Shown here in pieces: positions 16,130 to 21,428 of a stretch of 25,315 nt of DNA. The stretch covers positions 1 to 25,315 of the IMG/VR virus record IMGVR_UViG_3300042549_001515; one strand, given 5' to 3'. The notes beneath the pieces were generated by a model. It made no database searches, was not told where the DNA came from, and worked only from the letters and a program-made list of their open reading frames with translations. The DNA comes from a virus. Both the position numbers and the translations under genes were made by a program. Every line of letters begins with the position of its first letter. Position 1 is the first letter of the stretch.

Positions 16130-16336
16130 TCAGTCTGTGAGTCCGGCTTCTGTGATTTGTTCCGTAATTTCTTCCGACTGTTCGGCTCTGGCAGCTTCTT
16201 CCTGCTCCTTGGCTTGCTGCAAGATGGTGTCAATGATTGGGCGAACAAAGTTGTGTGGGCCACTACCCAGCGCACCCAGCAAGGTGTTGAGGGAGTTGGC
16301 GTCCATGTTCATGTCGAGTTTGATCTGGTATTGCAT
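16130..16336 (-). CDS. Small acidic hypothetical protein, 68 aa
   Basis: Starts at ATG 16336 with MQYQIKLDMNMDANSLNTLL and continues GALGSGPHNFVRPIIDTILQ, followed by QAKEQEEAARAEQSEEITEQ and ITEAGLTD. The N-terminal half is mixed; the C-terminal half is a charged, Glu-rich helix that could be a coiled coil or a DNA-mimic-like acidic tail. Small proteins of this kind occur next to phage SSB genes, but I know no function. A second reading frame on the same strand (16069-16275) is a shadow that runs across the terminator. The gene lies between the SSB-like gene and the internal terminator. Confidence 0.7.
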   Translation of the reverse strand: MQYQIKLDMNMDANSLNTLLGALGSGPHNFVRPIIDTILQQAKEQEEAARAEQSEEITEQITEAGLTD

Positions 16337-16356
16337 GATGTTCTTTCAGGTTTTGC

Positions 16357-16372
16357 GGGGGCCGAAGCCCCC
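16357..16372 (-). promoter_or_regulatory. GC stem with UUCG tetraloop between two genes
   Basis: On the - strand GGGGGC-TTCG-GCCCCC forms six G-C pairs closed by a C(UUCG)G tetraloop, an exceptionally stable RNA hairpin. It lies between the SSB-like gene stop (16381) and the 68-aa gene start (16336). The sequence after it (GCAAAACC) is not T-rich, so it is not a standard intrinsic terminator. It could protect a 3' end, cause pausing or mark a processing site. Confidence 0.6.
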
Positions 16373-16380
16373 TAGTTTAA

Positions 16381-17331
16381 TCAGTCGTCGAAGTTGATGC
16401 CATCAAGATCGAGGTCCATGTCGTCAACCACTGGGGCTGGCTTGGCTTTGGGCTTGGCTGCTGGCTTGGGTGCCGGGGCTTCCTCTTCAGCTTCCTCAAC
16501 CACGGGCTTGGGTGCTGCCTTGGGCTTGGCAGCAGGTTTTGGCGCGGGGGCTTCCTCTTCGGCTTCTTCTGTAGGCGCAGCAGCTTCAGCAGCAACAGCA
16601 ACAGCAGCCATGACGGACGAGCCGAGGATGTTGGACACAACGTCGGACGCAGCGATTTCCTGCACCTCAGCGAAGCCTTCATCATCCAGCAGGCCGACAG
16701 CAGAGAACGTCAGCTTAGGAGATTCAGCTTGCACATCGAAGCCGACCTTGGTCACGACCATGTTGTAGCCGACACCGCGCTTGGCCAGCATCTGACCGTA
16801 CTCACCCAGAGCCTTGATGGACGCAGGTGGCACACGCAGCAGCATGGCGTCGTTGATCTGACCAGCAGGGGCCACGGCCATGCGAACAGCGTCAGCGCAA
16901 GCCTTACCCTTGGTAGCGCCCTTCTCGGAGACACGCGAGCCCCACTGGTTGTGTGGGCATGTAGCGCACTTCTTGGCCTGCTTGTTCTGAGCATCACCCG
17001 CAGGTTCGATGCCATCGTTGGAGTAGCAGTCAGGCTTCTGGCCTTCGCTGGTGTCCTTGTCGTAGCCCTTGATGTAGAACACCTTGCTGGTGCCTTTGTT
17101 GGCTTTTAACAACACCACGTTCAGGCTGGTAGCTGCGCTTTCAGGGTCTTTGGGATTCATCTGAATCTCACGGTCGCCATCACGGACGACTGCGAAGACC
17201 TTACCCTTGATAGAGATCACAGGGAAGCCGCCGCCAGCGTGGGCGGTCAAGTCAGAATTCAAAGCCGCAACGTCGACTTGTTTCAGGAATGCTGGCAGTT
17301 TGCTGCCGGAGTCAAATGGAATGATGTTCAT
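16381..17331 (-). CDS. Putative single-stranded DNA-binding protein with acidic tail, 316 aa
   Basis: Begins MNIIPFDSGSKLPAFLKQVD, followed by a beta-rich region (GGFPVISIKGKVFAVVRDGD; NVVLLKANKG; KVFYIKGY), which fits an OB-like fold. Four cysteines, C102, C122-x2-C125 and C145, form a likely zinc site inside the domain. Residues 250-302 are a low-complexity Glu/Ala/Pro/Lys linker made of two 24-residue repeats. The C-terminus is acidic and ends in aromatic-acidic residues (VVDDMDLDLDGINFDD), as in phage and bacterial SSBs, where this tail recruits partner proteins. Position in the replication operon between the helicase side and the primase-helicase agrees. The SSB call is inferred from architecture and context, not from a clear family match. 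Alternative: another replication-linked zinc protein. Confidence 0.65.
   Translation of the reverse strand: MNIIPFDSGSKLPAFLKQVDVAALNSDLTAHAGGGFPVISIKGKVFAVVRDGDREIQMNPKDPESAATSLNVVLLKANKGTSKVFYIKGYDKDTSEGQKPDCYSNDGIEPAGDAQNKQAKKCATCPHNQWGSRVSEKGATKGKACADAVRMAVAPAGQINDAMLLRVPPASIKALGEYGQMLAKRGVGYNMVVTKVGFDVQAESPKLTFSAVGLLDDEGFAEVQEIAASDVVSNILGSSVMAAVAVAAEAAAPTEEAEEEAPAPKPAAKPKAAPKPVVEEAEEEAPAPKPAAKPKAKPAPVVDDMDLDLDGINFDD
16426..16569 (-). repeat. Two tandem 72-bp units coding 24-residue Pro/Ala/Lys/Glu repeats
   Basis: Units lie at 16498-16569 and 16426-16497. Each codes for EEAEEEAPAPKPAAKPKA followed by a short PKPVV/KPAPVV end. Protein identity is high, while the DNA has drifted at wobble positions. 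The repeat forms the flexible linker between the DNA-binding body and the acidic tail. Confidence 0.85.
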
Positions 17332-17358
17332 GATCTTCGGTTAGTTGGGGTTGAGAGT

Positions 17359-17745
17359 TTATGCCGAGCGGCGGATGTTTACAACGCGTTCCGACCGAAT
17401 ATTTATACCCGGTGGCAGTTCGCCATTGTTGGAGTCACGGAACTGCTCGATTGCGGTCTTTGACGCACGCGCTTCAAGCAAGCTCCATTCTTCGTTGGCC
17501 TTCACGTAATCCATGAAAGCCTCACGATCTGCGATGCTGGCGGTTGTACGCACAGCGGTGTAGGCCGTACCGTTCTCAGTCTTAACTGAGTCCATGCCGG
17601 TCTTGTTGAACACGTCAAGAAGCTTGGCTTCGAGCTTGTCCATCTTGTCGTTGATAGGTGCGATGCTGGCGTCAAAATCAGCCTTCATCTCTGCCTTCTT
17701 GTCACGGAGCCGTATGTACAGGCTCACTGCTTCTGATAATTTCAT
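17359..17745 (-). CDS. Hypothetical coiled-coil phage protein, 128 aa
   Basis: ATG 17745 overlaps the stop of the SNF2-like helicase gene (ATGA), so translation is coupled. The protein begins MKLSEAVSLYIRLRDKKAEM. Residues 8-50 form a long charged helix with KADFDASIAPINDKMDKLEA and LLDVFNKTGMDSVKTENGTA following. The second half is mixed alpha/beta (TAYTAVRTTASIADREAFMD) and ends 'GINIRSERVVNIRRSA'. Such proteins recur beside helicase and SSB genes in environmental podophages. The helical pair resembles Gam-like DNA-end or nuclease-inhibitor proteins only superficially, so I do not name a function. Confidence 0.75.
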   Translation of the reverse strand: MKLSEAVSLYIRLRDKKAEMKADFDASIAPINDKMDKLEAKLLDVFNKTGMDSVKTENGTAYTAVRTTASIADREAFMDYVKANEEWSLLEARASKTAIEQFRDSNNGELPPGINIRSERVVNIRRSA

Positions 17746-19313
17746 TGGTCTATCCGTTCCTTCATCATGTCGAGTAACACACCCTGCATAGACTGCTTGT
17801 CCTGCAGCCTTTTATACACACGCCGCTCAACATCCGTACCTGCGATGTGAACGATCACTGTGGTTCTTGTCTGGCCCGGGCGTCTTACACGCGCACAAGC
17901 CTGTTCGTAAGTTTCATTCGAGTGAACCGGGGCGTACCACACGATGGTGGTTGCTGCCGTCAGTGTCAGGCCATGGCTCATGGTTGAGGCGTTAGCCACC
18001 AAAACCCTTGGGTCCAGCCCTCGTTGGAACTCACTAAAAATACGATCACGCTCAGTCTTACTGGTGCCGCCATGCACCGTTTCTACCGTGAAATCCTTAC
18101 GCAGTTCTGACGCTACGCTTTCCAGAGCGCCTGTCAGCGGCACGAACACAATGACTTTGCCTTCAGATTCTTCGATGATTTCCTTGAGCACATCAATGCG
18201 CGGCTTGGATGGAATGACGACGTGTTCACCATCTGTCCCGTAGGCGACACCACACGCAATTTGGATGAGCTTGTTGGCCTTCACAGCCTCGTTGACAGCC
18301 AGAATCTGACCGCCTGCGTACTCGGTAGACAGCTTGTTAATCATGTCCTTGTAGGCCTTGTCCTGCTCCTTGGTGAGGGCCACGTCGCGGGTGATGAACG
18401 TCTGCTCTGGCAAGTCCACACAGTCATCCAATGAGAACCGGATAGCTGGCTGCATCATCTGATACACAGCCTCGTTGGCGTCCTGCCGCGCCGCCCATTT
18501 GAACGGTGTGATCTGACGCATCACGCGGTCACGGAACGCACTGAAGTACTTGGGCATGGTCGGGTTGTCAGGGGTCACCAGCTTGCACTGTGCCCATGCG
18601 TCAGTCGGTGCGTTAGGTGTTGGCGATCCTGTCATGCCCCACACACGGCGAGGAGCCTGCTTGTTGCAGATGGCGTTGAGAATCTTCCAGCGGTCTGTGC
18701 CAGAGTTGCGTGCAAGCGCAAGCTCGTCTACGACGATCAGGTCGATGTCAGGCCGCTTGGCCAGCGCGTCCTTGATGGTAGATAGCCCGTCGATGTTGAT
18801 GACATAAATGTCCACGTCTTGTGCAAGCAGTTTGTTGCGGCGCTCTCGTGTGCCGTGCAGTACAACGCAGTCAAGATGAGGGAACGTCTGAAAGGCTGAG
18901 TCTGCCCATGTGCGCTCCATGGTAGACAGAGGGCACACCACAAGCATCTTCTTTACGGTCTTAGTGCGGCGCAAGTAATCGTACGCCCATAACGCGGCGT
19001 TGGTCTTGCCAGTGCCCATACCGTTGAGGCAGAACGCCCGGCTGTTCATAGACAGGAACGATGCTGTGTCGAGCTGCGCAGAGAACGGCGCATGTCTGCC
19101 GCTGACCTTGGGCCAGTCGTAGTGAATAGGCATGGGTTCAGGAACCTCAAAGCCCAAGTTACGCAGCACCCGAGTTTCGTCGGGCCTGTGCGGTATCGCA
19201 ACCAGTGTCGATCCTTTGTGCTGGACTTCAATCGCTGTTGGTATGACTGTCGTTACTCGTGATGGGTTGCGGAGCTTGAGTACGACAGCCTTTTTTTCTT
19301 TGTGAATTAGCAT
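17742..19313 (-). CDS. SNF2-type superfamily 2 helicase/ATPase, 523 aa
   Basis: DNA-dependent ATPase or translocase. Motifs in order: Q-like N-terminal region, Walker A 'NGMGTGKT' (K103), motif Ia 'LVVCPLS' (124-130), motif II 'IVVDELA' (D196-E197), motif III 'MTGSPTPN' (227-234), C-terminal domain with 'KVIVFVPL', 'LVANASTMSHGLTLTAA' (motif V) and motif VI 'QACARVRRPGQ' (471-481). This is the SNF2/RapA-type set, with DELA replacing the usual DEAH/DEAQ. At 523 residues it is a minimal two-domain enzyme without accessory domains. It overlaps the upstream 78-aa gene by seven bases and the downstream coiled-coil gene by four. With VRR-NUC and RecB-like nuclease genes nearby, a role in recombination or fork processing is likely. 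Confidence 0.92.
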   Translation of the reverse strand: MLIHKEKKAVVLKLRNPSRVTTVIPTAIEVQHKGSTLVAIPHRPDETRVLRNLGFEVPEPMPIHYDWPKVSGRHAPFSAQLDTASFLSMNSRAFCLNGMGTGKTNAALWAYDYLRRTKTVKKMLVVCPLSTMERTWADSAFQTFPHLDCVVLHGTRERRNKLLAQDVDIYVINIDGLSTIKDALAKRPDIDLIVVDELALARNSGTDRWKILNAICNKQAPRRVWGMTGSPTPNAPTDAWAQCKLVTPDNPTMPKYFSAFRDRVMRQITPFKWAARQDANEAVYQMMQPAIRFSLDDCVDLPEQTFITRDVALTKEQDKAYKDMINKLSTEYAGGQILAVNEAVKANKLIQIACGVAYGTDGEHVVIPSKPRIDVLKEIIEESEGKVIVFVPLTGALESVASELRKDFTVETVHGGTSKTERDRIFSEFQRGLDPRVLVANASTMSHGLTLTAATTIVWYAPVHSNETYEQACARVRRPGQTRTTVIVHIAGTDVERRVYKRLQDKQSMQGVLLDMMKERIDQ

Positions 19314-19543
19314 GTGAGTTTCATTGCAATAAATGCGGCAATTATTCCTTCGTCGGTTTGTTCAAATGGCATTGCGTGTTCTTCTGCATTTTTTGTAGTC
19401 CATCTAAGTTCAACGTCGTAGAAACTATGGTGCGTTCGCATTACTTGAATGTGTGCAACACCATCTGGGATTTGTTGGCCGAAGAACATGCGGGAGCCGT
19501 TAGGTCTCCAGTAGCCTTCATTTATCTGGGTTATAACTGCCAC
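19307..19543 (-). CDS. Hypothetical protein, 78 aa
   Basis: GTG 19543 is chosen because GGAGG (19551-19555) lies seven bases upstream. A GTG at 19609 is in frame but would overlap the HNH-like gene by 92 bases and lacks a better ribosome site. The product starts MAVITQINEGYWRPNGSRMF and continues FGQQIPDGVAHIQVMRTHHS, then FYDVELRWTTKNAEEHAMPF. It ends with a hydrophobic 'IIAAFIAMKLTC'. No family is recognised. It overlaps the neighbours on both sides: 26 bases with the HNH-like gene and seven with the helicase gene, so it is part of one coupled chain. Confidence 0.68.
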   Translation of the reverse strand: MAVITQINEGYWRPNGSRMFFGQQIPDGVAHIQVMRTHHSFYDVELRWTTKNAEEHAMPFEQTDEGIIAAFIAMKLTC

Positions 19544-19784
19544 TGCCTTTCCTCCATCCACGGTTGGTTGATCGGTCTTGAACTGCTGTATTGGCCTTGT
19601 GGTTGCCACCGCCGTTCTCCAGTGACTTCTTGTGCGCTACGTCCTTACCATCGCCGACCTTGGCCTTGCCATCTTTGATGGCTTCGCGCCGTGCAGCGTT
19701 GTTCTTCACACGCTTGGCGACTTCCTCCGGTTTTGCGTTGTAAGTCTTCTGATACTCAAGTTTGCGGGGTGTTGATTTGGTCAT
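19518..19784 (-). CDS. Small HNH-like nuclease/DNA-binding protein, 88 aa
   Basis: ATG 19784 follows AAAGGAAAGCAA. The product is basic: MTKSTPRKLEYQKTYNAKPE, then EEVAKRVKNNAARREAIKDG, then 'KVGDGKDVAHKKSLENGGGN'. The motif 'GDGKDVxH...NG-GN...N...D-S-NR' resembles the short HNH proteins common in phages: H51 as the first motif residue, Asn at 61 or 65, and N74 near the end. These bind and sometimes nick DNA; activity here is uncertain because the metal-binding histidine near the end of the motif is not obvious. It overlaps the following unknown gene and the preceding homing-endonuclease-like gene, forming a compact insertion-like unit. Confidence 0.68.
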   Translation of the reverse strand: MTKSTPRKLEYQKTYNAKPEEVAKRVKNNAARREAIKDGKAKVGDGKDVAHKKSLENGGGNHKANTAVQDRSTNRGWRKGSGSYNPDK

Positions 19785-20379
19785 TTGCTTTCCTTTGTTT
19801 ACGCTTGGGGGTGCTTAGGGCCTCGTCTATTGTCCACCCTAACTTGTTGACTCTGTCTAAAACAACGTCAGGCGACAGCCCATTTTCTCGTGCTGCCTGC
19901 GAAATGCAAACTCCTTCGTGCATTCTTAGCCTTCGAGTGTTTCTGGATTGCTCTACAAGTGGAACCCATCGACAGTTGCTCTTGCTGTACCCTTTGTTGT
20001 TGTCTTTTCGATCCAGAGAATAACCGTCAGGTGGTTCTCCCATGTCAGCCAAAAAGTTTTTAAACAGGTGCCATCGCTGACATATCGTGACGCCTACATA
20101 GCATCGGTTTTCTTGTCGGCTTGCGTTACGCACTCGGGCCTTCATGCCAAGCCATTTTTTGTACGCAGGAGTGTGAGCCATGCCGTGAGTCGTATTTCTT
20201 GCAGCCGTAACTTCATTTTTGCGGCACCCGCAGGACGTTGTGTCGCCACTTCGCAAGTCAACTTGCGCTTTGATCGTGCGCACACCGCAGTCACACAGGC
20301 AAACCCACGCAACTCGTTTACCTTTGTTTGTTCTTGATTCAGCCACTAAACGGCCAAAACGAAAGCCTGTCAGTTCCAC
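19756..20379 (-). CDS. Homing-endonuclease-like protein with zinc-ribbon and NUMOD-like HTH, 207 aa
   Basis: Start GTG 20379 (MELTGFRFGRLV) has AAGGGGGG five bases upstream; GTG 20385 would place it too close. Domains: a zinc ribbon 'WVCLCDCG...SCGC' (C27, C29, C31, C50, C52); a central 'THGMAHTPAYKKWLGMKAR' and 'VTICQRWHLFKNFLADMG' followed by 'GYSLDRKDNNKGYSKSNCRW' (119-138), the catalytic-type core of many phage HNH/AP2-like homing endonucleases; and a C-terminal HTH 'SQAARENGLSPDVVLDRV' with 'GWTIDEAL' (160-188), like NUMOD DNA-binding repeats. These are selfish or DNA-nicking proteins. The gene overlaps VRR-NUC by 41 bases and the HNH-like gene by 29, and the region is AT-richer than its neighbours, consistent with a later insertion. 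Confidence 0.78.
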   Translation of the reverse strand: MELTGFRFGRLVAESRTNKGKRVAWVCLCDCGVRTIKAQVDLRSGDTTSCGCRKNEVTAARNTTHGMAHTPAYKKWLGMKARVRNASRQENRCYVGVTICQRWHLFKNFLADMGEPPDGYSLDRKDNNKGYSKSNCRWVPLVEQSRNTRRLRMHEGVCISQAARENGLSPDVVLDRVNKLGWTIDEALSTPKRKQRKANDQINTPQT

Positions 20380-20683
20380 GTTCACCCCCCTTAATCTGGA
20401 TTATAGTATCTTCCAAATCCGTTATATTGTCAACATGCACTAAAAAAATAACGCCACCAGCTTTCTTAGCTTTTGTAGCATTGTGTGTCTGCAGTGCGGT
20501 AGGCTTTTTGCTGCTGTCGCTTTTACATTCGATCCCAACGAATACGCCATCTGCACAAGCGACAATATCGAACACACCCATAGAGCCCATGCCATTTGAC
20601 ACAGGCATAAAGAAGTACACCTCGTGCCGGTTCAACATTTTCTTGCAAGCGTCTTTGACCTTGCCTTCTGGTGTATTAGCCAT
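20339..20683 (-). CDS. VRR-NUC-type PD-(D/E)xK nuclease, 114 aa
   Basis: ATG 20683 is chosen over ATG 20704 because GGGAGGA lies just upstream of it. The protein has the minimal VRR-NUC layout: helix with E6, 'GVFDIVACADGVFVGIECKS' with D39 and E52-x-K54 as catalytic residues, then a Q-bearing helix 'TALQTHNATKAKKAGGVIFL'. Such enzymes cut DNA junctions or flaps (Holliday-junction-resolvase-like or FAN1-like nuclease cores), and in phages often sit beside SNF2-type helicases, as here. The start overlaps the RecB-like gene stop by eight bases, so the genes are coupled. The 3' end overlaps the homing-endonuclease-like gene by 41 bases. Junction-specific activity is inferred from the family. Confidence 0.82.
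   Translation of the reverse strand: MANTPEGKVKDACKKMLNRHEVYFFMPVSNGMGSMGVFDIVACADGVFVGIECKSDSSKKPTALQTHNATKAKKAGGVIFLVHVDNITDLEDTIIQIKGGERGTDRLSFWPFSG
20405..20433 (-). promoter_or_regulatory. Possible sigma70-type promoter inside the VRR-NUC gene
   Basis: On the - strand TTGACA (20428-20433) is followed 17 bases later by GATACT (20405-20410, four of six matches to TATAAT). A perfect TATAAT lies five bases further on (20400-20405), but its spacing of 22 is too long. The site is placed to transcribe the homing-endonuclease-like gene starting at 20379. It lies within coding sequence, so chance is possible. Confidence 0.4.
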
Positions 20684-21332
20684 TCTTCCTCCCGTTGAAT
20701 TCACAGCTCAATACTGGGCACCAAGCCTTACACAGCCCTGACGTTTTGGCTGGCCAGCTGTCTCTTTCATAAGCAGACTCCAGCTTGTTCACACGGGGCA
20801 CGAAGTTCTGCCAGATGATGGGCACCTCAGACCGTTCGCGTGGCGTCCAGTCGATCTTCTTTTCCTTGAGCCAGATGAAGCCAGTGGTAACTTTGTTGAT
20901 CTCTGGGTGGTGGGCAAACACGTAGTTGGCGTACAGGTCTAGCTGCTCGGTGGGTTTGCGCTTGCCAGTCTTGTAGTCTGCGACGACAGCTTTGTCGCCA
21001 TGGATGACAACCAAGTCAGCGATGCCGCGAGTCCATGAGCCTTTCCATTCGGTGGGCTGGAAGTTACGGTCAAGGGCGTACTCTTCCTCACACAGCTTCT
21101 GGCCCGGTAGTGCGGCCAGCTTGAACGCCAGTGTCTGCCACTGCTCCATACCTTCGGGCAGCATGACGCCGTCCTTGATGAAGTCCTCGAACGCGGTGTG
21201 AACTCTTGTGCCCCACTCAGTGTGTACGGTAGGCGGGTCAACGATATCGCGCTTGACCTTGAGGTGGTAGAACTTACGCGGGCACGTCTCGAATGTGTCG
21301 AGCTGGCTGTACGTCCAAGCCGGGTTTGTCAT
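20676..21332 (-). CDS. RecB/Cas4-like PD-(D/E)xK exonuclease, 218 aa
   Basis: Starts at ATG 21332 in a transcript with a long 5' leader. Motifs: 'SQLDTFETCPRKFYH' with C17; 'GTRVHTAFEDFI' (His/Glu helix); D106 in 'ADLVVIHGDKAVVADYKTGK' with D119-Y-K121; and 'EQLDLYA' (Q130...Y134), the QxxxY motif of RecB-family nucleases. C17 and the C-terminal C201-x3-C205-x4-C210 cluster are placed as in 4Fe-4S-bearing Cas4/AddB-type nucleases, so an iron-sulfur staple is probable. It likely processes DNA ends for recombination or packaging, or degrades host DNA. It follows a predicted promoter, separating it from the DNA polymerase gene transcript. Confidence 0.88.
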   Translation of the reverse strand: MTNPAWTYSQLDTFETCPRKFYHLKVKRDIVDPPTVHTEWGTRVHTAFEDFIKDGVMLPEGMEQWQTLAFKLAALPGQKLCEEEYALDRNFQPTEWKGSWTRGIADLVVIHGDKAVVADYKTGKRKPTEQLDLYANYVFAHHPEINKVTTGFIWLKEKKIDWTPRERSEVPIIWQNFVPRVNKLESAYERDSWPAKTSGLCKAWCPVLSCEFNGRKNG

Positions 21333-21351
21333 GTTGTTCCAATGCGGTGAC

Positions 21352-21380
21352 GCCCCAATACGTCATTTGACGGTTGGGGC
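21352..21380. promoter_or_regulatory. Strong inverted repeat in the polA-recB intergenic region
   Basis: Outer arms GCCCCAA (21352-21358) and TTGGGGC (21374-21380) pair perfectly. Inner arms CGTCA (21361-21365) and TGACG (21368-21372) also pair, with small bulges between them. No run of T follows on either strand, so it is not a simple terminator. It falls between the predicted transcription start (about 21391) and the ATG of the RecB-like gene (21332), so it would fold in the 5' leader. It could be an operator, an RNA stabiliser or a protein-binding hairpin. Confidence 0.65.
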
Positions 21381-21397
21381 TTGTGTTCTGAAGCTCT

Positions 21398-21425
21398 ATG
21401 GTAGCAGCATGGTGAGTGGTGTCAA
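21398..21425 (-). promoter_or_regulatory. Sigma70-type promoter (extended -10) upstream of the RecB-like gene
   Basis: On the - strand a perfect TTGACA (21420-21425) is followed after 16 bases by TACCAT (21398-21403; four of six), with TG one base before it (an extended -10). It lies in the gap between the polymerase stop (21429) and the RecB-like start (21332). The start of transcription would be near 21391, leaving a leader of about 60 bases that includes the strong inverted repeat. Confidence 0.62.
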
Positions 21426-21428
21426 CGA

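Noticed and set aside
16069-16275. Alternative - strand frame of 68 codons overlapping the 68-aa gene
   Set aside because: It runs through the terminator hairpin and its C-terminus codes for that hairpin; the frame 16130-16336 has a sensible start and composition.
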